Assembly: GCA_032622095.1 (NCBI GenBank)
Contig: CP136061.1
Location: 121,224,754 to 121,288,753 of the forward strand
Reading direction: 5' to 3'
Length of the DNA stretch: 64,000 nt
Source of the DNA: Siphonodentalium dalli
Taxonomy: Eukaryota > Mollusca > Scaphopoda > Gadilida > Siphonodentaliidae
Shown here: one piece after another, positions 42,057 to 53,195 of the stretch
Layout of the letters: every line of letters begins with the position of its first letter
Position numbering within the stretch: position 1 is the first letter of the stretch
Translations under genes and position numbers: made by a program
Notes under the pieces: model-generated
Told to the model about the DNA's origin: nothing
Seen by the model: only the letters and a program-made list of their open reading frames with translations
The model's database searches: none

Positions 42057-45000
42057 GTGAAGTTAGTTCGACGTTCGATATTCATTCGATATTCGCGTGA
42101 AGTTAGTTCGACGTTCGACATTCGATATTCGATATTTAAAAAAACAAAAATTCGTTTTATGCATGAGGGATGCACCATGAGTCCAATTCGTGTGAAATTT
42201 CGCGCTTAACTGTTTTCCAGACCAAAGTCGGACATACTAAATTTACACTTACACGACATATAGCTGTACAGGGCGCAGGTTGTATTTACGGGCCGATTGA
42301 GCTGAAATTTTATAATATAGTCACTCCCATATGAGAACTGCCCATGCCAATCTAAAAGTTCAGACATGGTCAGCGTCATGCGGTTTGAATGTCGAATACC
42401 AGCCTGATTTCCCGAAAACAAGCGCATTATCTAGAACTTCTTTTAGGTATATAATCTGCTTAGAATCGCATCATTTTGAGTCGATAATGTGCTGAAAAAT
42501 GAGAGTGTTTTAGACACATTGTCAACTCATAATGAGGCGATTCTAAGCATATTAAGTGCGGACAATGACACAAATAAGCTAACTCACGACTTTTCATGTG
42601 TACACCCTTTAACTGTGTTTTCACTGTGGCCCGCGTCATGAAACGAACTAACGGACATGACTCCGTTATGAGCTTATTTCAGAATCAAACAATCACATTA
42701 TGTACCTATTTCATATTATAGGTCGATTATGCGCGTATATCTGCGAGAATATGTTGCGAATACCATAGCTGGACAGAAAATTTCGGCTAACATATCGAAA
42801 AAAAAATATCGGAAAAATTGATTGCACTAGGAGACTTCTATAGCCATCATTCGTGCTCTCCAAGTTAGACTCCAACTCACAAATTTTTCACTTTTTTGTC
42901 CGAAACTTTATTTCACGTTCGATATTCATTCGATATTCAGATATTCATTCGAGATTAGCGTGAAGTTATTTCGATATTCGGCACTTTCGATATTCGGCAT
43001 ATTTCAAAAAATTCAGTTTTCGTTTTAAGCATGAGGGGTGAGCCATCAGTCCAATTCGTGCTCTCGCACTGAAACTTCGTGCGAAATTCCGCGCTTTTCC
43101 TGTTTTCCAGACCATAGCTGGACGTTACACTTACACGACATATATAGCTGTAGAGGGCGCAGGCTGTATTGGCGAGCCGATTAAGCTGAAATTTGATACT
43201 TATAGTCACTGCCATATGCGAACTACACATGATAGTCTTCAAGTCCAGACATGGTCAGCGTCATGCGTTTTCAATATCGAATATCACAGTTGGACTGAAA
43301 ATTTCGGCTGACATATCGAACAAAAAATCGCAGAAACATTTATTGCACCAGGAGACTTCTATACACCTAATTCGTGCTCTTCAACTCACAAGTTTTCCAC
43401 TTTTTTTCGCTGAAATTTTATTCAGATATTCATTCGAGATTCGCGTGAAGTTAGTTCTACGTTCGATATTCGATATTCGACAGAAAATCATTTATTTTTT
43501 TTCGTTTTATGCATGATGGGTGCGCCAATTCGCGCTCTCCCAATGAAACTTATTGTGAAATTCCGCGCTTTTCCTATTTTTCAGACCATAGCCGGACTGA
43601 AACAAATTATACTTACACGACATATACATGTAGCTGTAGAGGGCGCAGACTGTATTGACGGGCCGATTGAGTTGAAATTTGATAATTATAGTCACTGCCA
43701 CATGGTCAGTGTCATTCGTTTTGAATATCGAATAACAGCCTCTTCTCCCGAAAACAAGTATTAATAGGTGGATAATCTGCTTAGAATCGCATCTCTTTCA
43801 GTCGATAATGTGCTGAAAATAAGAGCATTTTAGTCACATTGTCGACTCATAATTATGAGATTCTAAGCAAATTATGTGCGGACAATAACACAAATAAGCC
43901 AACTCACGTTTTTTCAGGTGTATGCTCTTTAACTGTTTTCACTGTGGCCCGCGCCATAAAACGAAATAACGGATATGACTCCATTATCTGCTTATTTCTG
44001 AATAAAATGATTATGTGCGTATTTCCGCGAGGATATGTTGCAAATACCATAGCTGGACTGAAAATTACGGCTACGATATCGAAGAACAAAATTCGCAGAA
44101 AAATTTATTGCACTAGGAGACTTCTATAGACCTAATTCGTGCTCTCCAACTCACAAATTTTCTACTTTTTTTCTTAGATTTCGACGCTCGATATTTGAGA
44201 TTCGGCACTTTGATAATTTCAAAAAAATCAATTTTCGTTTTATGCATGTATCGCAGGGGCCTGCCTGTAACGCGCTCCGCTGCCCGCCCCCTTTTGCGCT
44301 GCCATATATACGCCGCTTCTAAATACGCGCCTGGTTCACGTTAATGGTAGTATAATAAGGACTACTACCATTAACGTGAAGCGGCGTATATATGGGCAGC
44401 GCAAAAGGGGGGCGGGCAGCGGGGCGCGTTTTATTACAGACCCTGTGGCATGTGGGTTGCGCCATGAGTCCAATAGTCCAATTCGCTCTCCCACTGAAGC
44501 TTCGTTCGAAATTCCGCAATTTTCCTGTTTTCCAGACCATAGCTGGACTTAAACAATTTACACTTACTCGACATATAGCTGTAGAGGGCGCAGGCTGTAT
44601 TGACGGGCCGATTGAGCTGAAATTTGATAATTATAGTCACTCGCATGCATATGAGAACTCCACATGCTAATCTACAAGTCCAAACATGCGTTTTGAATAT
44701 CGGAGGGGATTATAAGCAGATTATGTGCGGACAATAACACAAATAAGCCAACTCACGACTTTTCAGGTGTAACTGTGTTTTCACTGTGGCCCGCGCCATG
44801 AAACGAAATAACGGATATGACTCCATTATCTGCTTATTTCAGAATCAAATAATCACATTATGTACCTATTTCACATTATATGTCGATTATTTACACTTAC
44901 ACGACATATAGCTGTAGAGGGCGCAAATTTGATAATTATATAGTCACTATCATATGAGACATGCACATGACAATCTACAAGTCCAGGCATGGTCAGCGTC

Positions 45001-45230
45001 ATGCGTTTTGAATATCGAATACCATTAGCTGGACTGAACATTTTAGCTCTCATATTAAAAATAAAATTCGCAGAAAAATGTATTGCACCAGGAGACTTCT
45101 ACTATATAGACCTAATTCGTGCTCTCCAACTCAAAAATATTTCACTTTTTTTCAGCTGAAATTTTATTTCACGTTCGATATTCATATATGCATTCGATAT
45201 TCGCGTGACGATAGTTCGACGTTCGATATT
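42057..45230 (+). repeat. Tandem units of the composite, plus orientation
   Basis: About four units start near 42057, 42905, 43425 and 44165. Each contains TTCGTTTTATGCATGAGGG, GTCCAATTCGTGCTCTC, CTGTTTTCCAGACCATAGC, TACACTTACACGACATATAGC, AGGGCGCAGG.TGTATT and CAGACATGGTCAGCGTCATGCG. Units 1 and 3 also carry a hairpin around TGCTTAGAATCGCATC (42448-42556; 43768-43880) and a GCCCGCG.CATGAAACGAA segment; unit 2 lacks these. Open frames in these units are not conserved and are not considered genes. Confidence 0.85.
44268..44441. repeat. GC-rich palindrome nested in a composite unit
   Basis: AACGCGCTCCGCTGCCCGCC on the left pairs with GGCGGGCAGCGGGGCGCGTT on the right. The stem continues through CCTTTTGCGCTGCCATATAT and, after a 15-base bulge, TTCACGTTAATGGTAGT. 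Loop of about 9 bases. The arm is about 80 bp. It interrupts the unit that starts at 44165. Confidence 0.88.
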
Positions 45231-45394
45231 CTATCTATCTATTGGTACTGGTCGACCCCCATATATGGGTGTTATCACCAGGCGCAGTCAGTGCAAGTTA
45301 GCGGAGAATAGAGTGATAGCTAGGGTGACAAGTTTGTCAGTTAAAAGAATATGTACAGATAAAAGCATTTTAAAAACAAAGGTTGCTGTCAGGT

Positions 45395-45706
45395 TCATGG
45401 TTGTAGCTGATAAGCTCTCCTCCTGAACTGGTCAGGGTCAGAGAGCTTGATCAGATCAGGCGGGAGTTGGTTCCAGAGTATAACAGTTGATGGGAAGAAT
45501 GAATGTCTAAAATAGTTTGGCCCAGGATGAATTCGACGATAAGTGTCAGCGTTGCTATATCTGCTGTGTCTGAGTGGTTTCTGAAGGTATTCTGGGATTG
45601 TAATATCTACTTGATTATGGACTATTTGACTGAAGAGGGATAATGTTGAGATGGTTCTTCTGTCCTCAAGGGGTTTCAGTTCTAATTCTGTCCTCATTTT
45701 TGACAA
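45395..45706 (-). pseudogene. CR1-like LINE, C-terminal block
   Basis: The frame contains LKPLEDRRTISTLSLFSQI and SFFPSTVILWNQLPPDLI, the conserved post-RT signature of CR1/L2-type LINEs (PRT...WN.LP). The end YQLQP precedes the stop. It overlaps by a few bases, in a shifted frame, with the RT part upstream. Confidence 0.82.
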
Positions 45707-46257
45707 ACTTGAGAATCTTGAATAGTCATTAAAAATCCAACGGATGGCTCGCTTTGTACTCGTTCAATTTTAGTTATGTTTTCTGAGGTATGAGGGGACC
45801 AAATTGCAGCGGCATACTCTGACTTTTTTCTAACCATGGCCCGATAAGCTGCTTTCTTCAGTGCTTTATTTTGTGTTTTGACATTCCTTTTTGGGAATCC
45901 CAGGGACTGATTTGCACTTAGAGGTGTTCGTTGTATATGGGCATTGAATGAGAGATTGATTGTGAGGTCGATTCCCAAATATCGCGCATTATTGACATGA
46001 TCAAGTACTTGAGAGTGTAGGATGTAGTCACAAATTATGGGTTTTGCTTTGCGGCTGACTGTGCGGACTTGACATTTTGAGGGGTTAAAGGCCATATCCC
46101 AATGTTGCTCCCATGTCTGTAGTTTGTTTAGGTCGTTTTGTAATTGTTCGCAGTCTTTCGAGTTAGTTATTGTCATGTATAGTGCGGTGTCATCAGCAAA
46201 TAAGCGTGTTTGAGCAGTTATGTGGTTTGGTAAATCATTGATGTACACCAGGAACAT
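45694..46257 (-). pseudogene. CR1-like LINE reverse transcriptase, catalytic part
   Basis: FLVYINDLPNHITAQTRLFADDTALY carries the catalytic FADD motif, followed by LQTWEQHWDMAFNPSKCQ (thumb region) and YLGIDLTINLSFNAHI. The usual YADD is FADD, as common in CR1/Jockey-type LINEs. A short gap and frameshift near 46245-46260 (GPGPP/GPLMFL region) separate it from the upstream part. Confidence 0.85.
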
Positions 46258-47370
46258 CAGGGGGCCCAGGACATAGGGTTATGTTGTTGAGAAAGGCTCT
46301 GATCAAGTTTAATGTGGTTCCACCAATGCCGTAATGTTCAAGTTTATAGAGCAGTTTGCCATGATTTACCTTGTCAAAGGCTTTACCGAAGTCTAGTAAG
46401 ATAAGATCGGTCTGCTGTCCTGCAGCAAGGCGTCTCAAGAGATAATCAGCTAGTTGCACGAGTTGTGTTTCACATTATTTTCTTTCCCTGAAGCCATGCT
46501 GCAGATCAGAGAGGATCTTATTCTTTTTCAGATGCTTCGTGATGTTGGATGCGATGATGTGCTCAGTTAGTTTGCAGATGATACAGGTAAAGGTGATCGG
46601 TCTATAATTTGCCGGGTTTGTTTTTTCACCCTTCTTGTATACAGGAACCACATTAATCTTTGTCCAGCCCTGTGGGAGGACACCTTCCTTCAATGTCTTT
46701 TGAATAAGATTGGTAAGAAGGGGGCAATTTCGTATCGGAGTTGTTTCAGAATAATTGGTTTAATATTGTCTGGCCCAGCTGCTTTGTTTATTTTGAGATT
46801 TGATAGGAGTTTAAGGATTCCTTCCTCTGATACCTCTATGTTTTCCATGTTGGGATATCCAAAGTTGTTGGTGGTCACAAAGGTTTCACTGAAATGGCCC
46901 CTGTTGGAGGCTAGAGAGAATTGTGACAGAGTGAGAGGGTTCCTGGGTGAGAAGACTGACTGAAATTGATTATTTAGGGTATTTGCTTTGTCTATATTGT
47001 TTGTTTGTATTGTACCTGCTGGGTCTTGTATGGGTCCAACGCTGCTCTGGGACGGTTTGGTATTCTTAATAAATGAGAACAGACTCTTAGTAATTGGTCG
47101 GTAGTTGTTGTTTTGAGAGTCGTCACGTGTGTTTCGATTGGCAACTTTAAGGATGGTGCTGAGGTGTTTATCATATGCCAGCTTAATTTCTTTCTTAGCT
47201 AGACGTTTCATGGCCCTGTGCTTTTGTTTAATTACTGGGCTGACTGATCCTTTCATCTGTTGGTATAGGTGGTCCCTCCTTTTGATAATGCTCTTGATAC
47301 GTTTGTTGATCCAGGCTAGAGGTGTTTTGGTTTTAATGTTTTTCTTAGGGACAAATTTTGAGGTACCCAT
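46235..47370 (-). pseudogene. CR1-like LINE, linker and reverse transcriptase upstream part
   Basis: The frame 46690-47370 contains TPLAWINKRIKSIIKRRDHL, a linker, then NKAAGPDNIKPIILKQL (RT motif 1). After a frameshift at about 46690, 46475-46693 has NVVPVYKKGEKTNPANYRPI and HGFRERK (motif 2). After another at about 46465, 46235-46459 has LILLDFGKAFDKVNHGKLLY (motif 3, DF.KAFD.V.H). All core RT motifs are present in order, but no single frame spans them. Confidence 0.85.
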
Positions 47371-47967
47371 TTCAATGCGGTGTTTGAATTGGGTCCATAT
47401 TTCCTCTACTGATATCTTGGAGCAAAAGATGTTGGCAAAGTTAGTTCAGATGTATTCCCTGAAGCTCTCCCAGTCTGCTTTGGAGTATAGATATACTGTT
47501 ATAGGTGATGCTTTGGTGATTGATGGTTTCAGATTTTCTGTTAAGCATACAATATTGTGGTCGGATACTCCTGAATTTATGTTGATTGTTTGTATGTGTG
47601 CGGGATCTGATGCTAAGACCAGGTCTAGAGTGTTTTTGTCTCTGGTTTTCCCTCTGACTACTTGTGTTAGTGTGAAATGTCAAGTAGGTCGATAAATTCA
47701 TAGAGCTTTAGGTTGGGACACTTGCTTATTATTTTGGGTATATTTTCCTTGTCCCAATCGAGATTAGGGAAGTTGAAGCCCCGCTACCCAAATGTGTCCA
47801 TTTAATTTAGCAATTGATTCTAGATTAAGGTTCAATGCATCTATGCTATCTTTGTCACTTTCTTCAGGGCGGTAGAAAGCTCCAAGATAAAGTGCCTTAC
47901 ATGAGTGAAGTTTGATTTTCACCCATAACTGTTCGCTTTCCTGTGGTATGTTGGATGGTAGAGAACG
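47371..47967 (-). pseudogene. CR1-like LINE, endonuclease middle and C-terminal part
   Basis: Frames with stops and shifts encode LYLGAFYRPEESDKDS, NTLDLVLASDP and GVSDHNIVCLTENLK, the latter with the SDHN catalytic-site motif, then YSKADWESFREYI. These continue the endonuclease begun in 47968-48888. At least three breaks separate the pieces. Confidence 0.8.
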
Positions 47968-48768
47968 TTATGTTACTGTCAGGCAGTTTTTGACAATGAT
48001 GCAAACTCCTCCTCCCTTTACTTTGAGTATATCCTTTCTAAATATTGAATACCCGAGAGACTGTGGCAGGATTTCACCATCAGCGATGTGTGGTTTCAAC
48101 CATGTTTCGGTCCCAACAATTATATCAGGAGACTCAGTTTCAAGAATGGCTTGGAGTTGATCTCTTTTATTCATGATGGAACAGACATTTATGTTCAAAA
48201 GTTTAAGTCTCGTCGTTTTAGGATTCATTTTCCATGACTTTTTTTGATGGGGTGGGGATTCCATGTTAGTTAGCGGCTTGTTTATAATTGATTGGCTAGC
48301 TTCGTTTTTCGGCTGGGTGTCCGGATCAAGTTGCGAGAGGACAGAGTAACCATTGGGAGTTTCAAATGAATTTGAAAGAAATGATGAATTTGACAGATTT
48401 ATCTCGTCACAAAAAGTACATTTCCAAGAGAATGATTTATTCAATTGTTCCAGTACTGTGTATGTTTCGTTGTTCATGTGTTGACATTGTGCATGGAACC
48501 ATTGTATGCATCCATCACACTCTAGTCCTTGGTGATCGTCCAGGACAGCCATGTTACAGTTCCCGCAGGGGAATTCTGTTGGTGAATTTGGACTGATTGC
48601 GGTATCTGGCCCAGGGTTTGTCTCAATGTCCGATGAGAGTGAGATCAAAAGGAGTGCCAAGTACAGTAGCCAACGGTGCCTTAACTTTGGTTTTTGAAAT
48701 TGGTTGTTGAGAGAACCTCTCTTCAAAACATTTAGCAAGGCTGCACAATTATTCATTTTCTGTGCCAT
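47968..48768 (-). pseudogene. CR1-like LINE ORF start: 2A-like motif, PHD finger, endonuclease start
   Basis: The frame is open to 48888, but Met at 48768 or 48756 is a likelier start. Counted from 48888: hydrophobic LLYLALLLISL at 74-84; SSDIETNPGP at 85-94, matching the D(V/I)ExNPGP 2A consensus that causes ribosomes to skip a peptide bond before the last Pro; PHD-type zinc ligands C108, C111, C124, C127, H132, C135, C157, C160; endonuclease start LLNINVCSI (230-238) and TETWL (260-264). 2A-like peptides with a signal-like hydrophobic stretch are known at the N terminus of CR1-type LINEs of sea urchin, lancelet and molluscs. The frame breaks at about 47968 inside the endonuclease. Confidence 0.85.
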
Positions 48769-48935
48769 TAGTTTCCATGAATTTTGTGTGCTTGTCCCAA
48801 AGAGCACATACTTGGGTGCTTTTTCGGGTTTGGTTAAGGCCAGATGTTCTAAACTTACTTGAAAAAGCAGAAAACAACCAGAAAACATGTCCTCGTTTTG
48901 TTGTCAAATCTTCACTAAATAAATTCGGCCGAATT

Positions 48936-49750
48936 GATATTGAAAACGCATGACGCTGACCATGTCTAGACATGTAGATTGGCATGTGCTGTTCTCACAT
49001 GGGAGTTACTATAATTATCAAATTTCAGCTCAATCGGCCCGTCAATACAGCCTGCGCCCTCTACAGCTATGGTCTGGAAAACACGAAGTTTCAGTGGGAG
49101 AGCTCGAATTGGACTCATGGCGCCCCCCTCATGCATAAAACGAAAAAAATAAATTATTTTCTAAGTGCCGAATATCGAATATCGAACGTCGAACGTAGAA
49201 CTAACTTCACGCGAATCTCGAATGAATATCTGAATATCGAATGAATATCGAACGTGAAATAAAATTTCAGCTAAAAAAAAGTGGAATATTTGTTAATTGA
49301 AGAGCACGAATTAGGTCTATAGAAGTCTCCTGGTGCAATCAATTTTTCTGCGATTTTTTTTTCGATATGTCAGCCGCAATTTTCAGTCCATGCAGCTATG
49401 TAATGATATTCAATATTGAAAACGCATGACGATGACCATGTCTGGACTTGTAGACTGGCATGATGTGGAGTTCGCATATGGTAGTGACTATAATTATCAA
49501 ATTTCAGCTTGATCGGCCCGCCAATACAGTCTGCGCCCTCTACAGCTATATGTCGTGTAAGTGGTTATTTTGTAAGCCCAGCTATGGTCTGGAAAACAAG
49601 AAAAGCGCTGAATTTCGCACGAAGGTTTAGTGGGAGAGCACGAATTGGACTCATGGCGCACCCCTCGTGCATATAACGAAATTTTTTAAATATCGACTAT
49701 CGAACGTCGAACTAACTTCACGCGAATATCGAATGAATATCGAACGTCGT
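48936..49750 (-). repeat. Tandem units of the composite, minus orientation
   Basis: Two units (48936-49330 and 49330-49750) repeat the motifs of 42057-45230 on the opposite strand: GCATGACGCTGACCATGTC, ATCGGCCCG.CAATACAG, GCTATATGTCGTGTAAG, GGTCTGGAAAAC, GAATTGGACTCATGGCGC. Both are the short form, lacking the TGCTTAGAATCG hairpin segment. Confidence 0.85.
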
Positions 49751-49757
49751 TGGGTGT

Positions 49758-50345
49758 CGGCTCTGGCCAATGACGTGTTGGTTCTGTAATTATCTGGTGT
49801 AGAATGTTTTCACGTAAGGTTTCTACAAATGCGTCATTATTTACATCCGAGAAAGAGGTTTTGTCCCATGCTATTCCAGGATAGTTAAAGTCACCCATTA
49901 TTATAATGTTTTTTCTTTTTCATTTGCCCGACTTTATTTAGCAACTTTATCAAATTATCGTCGTTATCTCCCAGTATAACTGAATCACTTCCTTGTCTCT
50001 ATTCACTCCACACTGACTCGTTGCAATTTGTATTTTATGTATTGGTATATATACCTCTGTACCCTAAGATTGTGCGCATATAGATGAGCACGCCTCTCTG
50101 TTGATTAATTCCACAAAATAGAGCATAACCACTAACTTGGAATTCACTATCTTGAATAGGAGTTTTGTAGTGTTTTGGTGGTGTTTCCGTGACGCATAGA
50201 TTGGCTGGTTTGACAACTAGTTGATGTTCATCCATTTTATTGATCAAATTGTCTGCGTTAGTATATATGCACAAAGAATCTGGTATTTTGTTTAACGATG
50301 GTCTATCTCTTTGTAAAAATATTAGATATGAATCGAACACCCCTG
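49758..50345 (-). pseudogene. CR1-like LINE endonuclease, N-terminal part (minus)
   Basis: The frames encode LCIYTNADNLINKMDEHQLV, KPANLCVTETPPKHYKTPIQ, QQRGVLIYMR, then MGDFNYPGIAWD (endonuclease GDFN motif) and ILHQIITEPTRHWPEPTPN. The sequence then runs into the foldback-like composite at 49750; the expected next block, ILDIVITNNPD, lies beyond the composite at about 42045. Shifts at about 49900-50035 break the frame. Confidence 0.82.
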
Positions 50346-50357
50346 TCCGGAAATGCT

Positions 50358-51130
50358 TCTATAGATTAATATTGATTATATTTCGAATATTTTCTGGTCT
50401 AAAAACGTGTGGTTGTTTATAGATAACGAACACTAGTGTTAACATAGACCAGAAGTTGGATTGTGTAATTTTGTCGCTGATAACTATGGAATAAAACAAT
50501 ACAAACAATCAATCTGGGACATTTGACGTTCAGTACATAGAGTAGCTATGGGAACAACCTAATTATCTCTATCGCTGTATGGTATCACCTGAATGGTCTG
50601 TTCTAAAATAGAACGATAAAGTGTTTCATTTAATCATCTCATTTTAAAATAAAATATTCGAAATAAAATCAATATTATTTCATAGAAGCGTTTCCGAATA
50701 AGGGTTTTCAATTCATATCTATTATTGTCACATGAAGAGATAATCCATCTTTAATGTTCTGGTTTGTGAAGTCGAATAACTCGGATCCCGTCAGCTCTCA
50801 TTGATCACTCTTTTACCATCTTTGATGATTTTACCACCTCGAATTTGGAATTTGGATGTTGGGTTCACTTTTCTCATGTCTTTAATCTGTTCTTTTAATT
50901 TCTTTTCTTTTCCACTTTCGTTCTGTGTAAAATCCGGATTTAAGTACACCTTTTTAAGAGTTTGATATGTAATTTTAATTTGTATTGTATGTATAGCGGC
51001 CTCCATCAGCTCGAATGAGTCATATCCGTTTAAATATTTCAACCAAAACGACTATACCATAACAGTGAACAAAAGGTATGAACTACGCACTATCACAAAT
51101 ATATAGTCTGAGTCGGGATGCAGAAATGCA
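50358..51130 (+). repeat. Dispersed repeat copy 1, interrupted by a LINE ORF1-like fragment
   Basis: 50358-50675 and 51038-51130 match 51455-51850 in order: GATTATATTTCGAATATTTTC, AAAAACGTGTGGTTGTTTA, GAACACTAGTGTTAACA, TTGGATTGTGTAATTTTGTC, ATGGTATCACCTGAATGGTC, then ACAGTGAACAAAAG.TATGAACTACG. The block 50676-51037 is absent from the second copy. Confidence 0.85.
50791..51042 (-). pseudogene. LINE ORF1-like fragment
   Basis: A frame of 83 codons with LKEQIKDMRKVNPTSKFQIR then GGKIIKDGKRV, resembling the basic ORF1 tail of CR1/L2-type LINEs (KxxxxxRxRxGxIxxNGKR). A coiled-coil-like charged stretch precedes it. It occupies the insert in dispersed-repeat copy 1 and may belong to the same minus-strand element as the endonuclease at 49758-50345. 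Confidence 0.45.
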
Positions 51131-51292
51131 TTATTTATATCCTATATTTGTCACACTTAAAACAATCCAATTGGCCAAAAAGACAGACATATGCCTATAG
51201 TAGAAAAATGTTTTGAACTCAGAATTCCTGATCAGCGCTGATAAGATGTTCATATAACACAAGTCAATTTGTGAGCCAGGGGAACCATTTAC

Positions 51293-51991
51293 CACTATCA
51301 AATTATTAAAGTAACGAGGAACACTTTCTGAACGAGGTAATATTTTATATTCAATATGACATTACTCACCATCATTCGTATAATTATATAGATCACATGC
51401 AGTGGCTCTCATTAGCGGAAAATAATCGTAAGTTTACGAGGTATCTATTAATATTTGATTATATTTCGAATATTTTCTTGTCTAAAAACGTGTGGTTGTT
51501 TAGTTAACGAACACTAGTGTTAACAGAGACCAGAAGTTGGATTGTGTAATTTTGTCACAAATAAACGTCGATTAGACTCATTATCGCTTATAACTATCGA
51601 ATAAAACAATACAAACAATCAATCTGGGACAATTGACGTTCAGTGCATAGCTTAGCAATGGGAACAACCTAATTATCTATATCGTTGTATGGTATCACCT
51701 GAATGGTCTGTTCTCATTTAATCATCTCATTTTAAAATAAAATATTCGAAACCAAATCGACTTTACCACAACAGTGAACAAAAGTTATGAACTACGTACT
51801 ATCACAAACATATAGTCTGTGAGTCGGGATGCAGAAATGCCTCGTAAACAAACGATTATTGTCCGCGAATGAGAGCCACCACATGTGATCTATATATGAG
51901 AATGATGTTGAGTAATACCAGATTGAAATAAAATATGACCTCGTTCAGCAAGTGTTCCTCGTTACTTTAATAATTTGACAGTGGTAAATGG
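51293..51991. mobile_element. Inverted-repeat element with ~150-bp arms
   Basis: The left arm 51293-51441 and right arm 51840-51991 are reverse complements at high identity (CCATTTACCACT.TCAAATTATT, AAGTAACGAGGAACACTT, GATCACATG..GTGGCTCTCATT, TTTACGAGG). Between them lies dispersed-repeat copy 2 (51455-51838). No coding capacity and no clear target duplication. Confidence 0.8.
51455..51838 (+). repeat. Dispersed repeat copy 2
   Basis: Uninterrupted partner of 50358-51130. It carries an additional 28-bp stretch (AATAAACGTCGATTAGACTC) after TTTGTCAC and lacks about 25 bp near the ATAAAGTGTTTC segment of copy 1. Located in the spacer of an inverted-repeat element. Confidence 0.8.
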
Positions 51992-52737
51992 GTCTGGTAT
52001 ATTTTAAATTCAGTCTACTATTTTTCGCTCAGTTTTAAATTTGTACTTAAAAATAGTACTGCGCGAATTTAAATACGAGTAAGGTAGGCCCATCTGGCAG
52101 GAAATGTTTTGTACTTATTCCCATGCTTTTTAAATCTGCTATTGCAGGAAATTGATTGTTCAGTATGTCGGTTATCTTTTGATAGAGTGCAGTAACATTT
52201 TGTGTAAAGTGACCCATCCCAGTGTTTAAGTGTTGGGTGGCTAGTACCGATGTGATAAGTTGTCTACTAACGCCGAATTGGAGTGATTGAATTTTAGTTG
52301 CCATTTTATATTGAAATCAAACTGAAGCATACAACTGCCAATCTCCATCCCTGGCGTTATCTTCTTCAACTAATCAACTCGCTTGAACTTCAACTGTTAC
52401 CTTCGAAATGTTCTCAACACCGTTGTTACATAATGTATCTTGTTTTCCTTGCCATTCACAGTAGTTCGAGACCTGGTCAGCATTTTGTTTCTCCTGATGG
52501 AATACATTTTGGAGAATTGGCACAAAGATGTACACTTTGAAAACATACATGTACAATTCATATTATTCACCGAACAAACAATATATGTCATCAAAGGAAA
52601 CGAATTAAGATATTGACGAGTTGTAACATTGTGTATGACCACGCACGTTTTATGTAGGTATTCACATTTTCCATTACAATTACATAAATCACCTGTGTCC
52701 CCCGTCTGTGCGTGCCTCCGTCCCAGGTTATTTCCGT
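51992..52737. other. No recognisable gene
   Basis: An 85-codon minus-strand frame at 52047-52304 (Thr/Gln-rich, no domain recognised) is the longest. Nothing else is supported. Confidence 0.45.
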
Positions 52738-53195
52738 GTGATAATGTTAGTTTTAATTATCCAATTATTTTAAAAATTTTGTATATGGATTGGTCACATG
52801 AAACTACAGGTCAATTTCGATATGGGTGAAGTCCGCCCATTTATACCGGAGTTATGGTCCTTGACAATTTATAATTTGCCGATTGTATTGGTTTCCTGGT
52901 GATAGCTTTAGTTTTAGTTGGCATATTGTTTTCAAATTTTGGTGCATGGCTTACTCACATTAAAGTACAGGTCGTGTCCGCCCATTTTACCGGAGTTATA
53001 TATATGGTCCGTGTCGACTTAGAGTTTGCGGATTATTTTATTTTAACGTTAGTTATAGTTATCCAGTTGTTTTAAAATTTGGTATATATATATATATGAC
53101 TCACATCAAAATACAGGTGAAATTTGAATTTGGGTTCTGTCTGCTCAATTTTACCACAGTTATGGCCCTGGTTGATCGAGAATTTCACAATTATT
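52738..53195 (+). repeat. Degenerate tandem repeat, three ~150-bp units
   Basis: Each unit runs GTTAGTTTTAGTTATCCA, TTTTAAAATTTGGTAT, ACTCACAT.AAA.TACAGGT, then TCCGCCCATTTTACCGGAGT and TATGGTCC. Units lie at about 52745-52905, 52915-53045 and 53050-53195. The third is the most diverged and contains a TA microsatellite. Confidence 0.8.

Larger units (their letters stand above)
45231..48935 (-). mobile_element. Near-full-length CR1-like LINE with 2A-like motif and PHD finger
   Basis: A 3.7-kb minus-strand LINE flanked by the direct repeat GATATT (45225-45230 and 48936-48941). Order of domains: hydrophobic segment and 2A-like motif, PHD finger, endonuclease, reverse transcriptase, C-terminal conserved block. 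The 3' end is a short (ATAG)n-type tail (CTATCTATCTATT on the plus strand at 45231-45243), like the microsatellite tails of CR1-type LINEs. At least four frameshifts or gaps break the coding region. It lies at the centre of the foldback-like composite. Confidence 0.85.
42057..49750. mobile_element. Foldback-like composite inserted in a LINE endonuclease
   Basis: Left part 42057-45230 holds tandem units in plus orientation; right part 48936-49750 holds related units in minus orientation, so the two sides form long inverted repeats. Terminal sequence is built on CGACGTTCGATATTCATTCG and CGCGTGAAGTTAGTTCGAC. A 7-bp near-duplication flanks it: TAGGTGT (42050-42056) and TGGGTGT (49751-49757). Tandem-subrepeat inverted arms and a 7-bp duplication recall foldback/Galileo-type (P superfamily) elements; that assignment is inference. 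A CR1-like LINE later inserted in its centre (45231-48935). Confidence 0.7.

Noticed and set aside
46700-48596. Plus-strand open frames of 75-188 codons across the 2A-CR1 element
   Set aside because: They are antisense shadows of the minus-strand reverse transcriptase and endonuclease.
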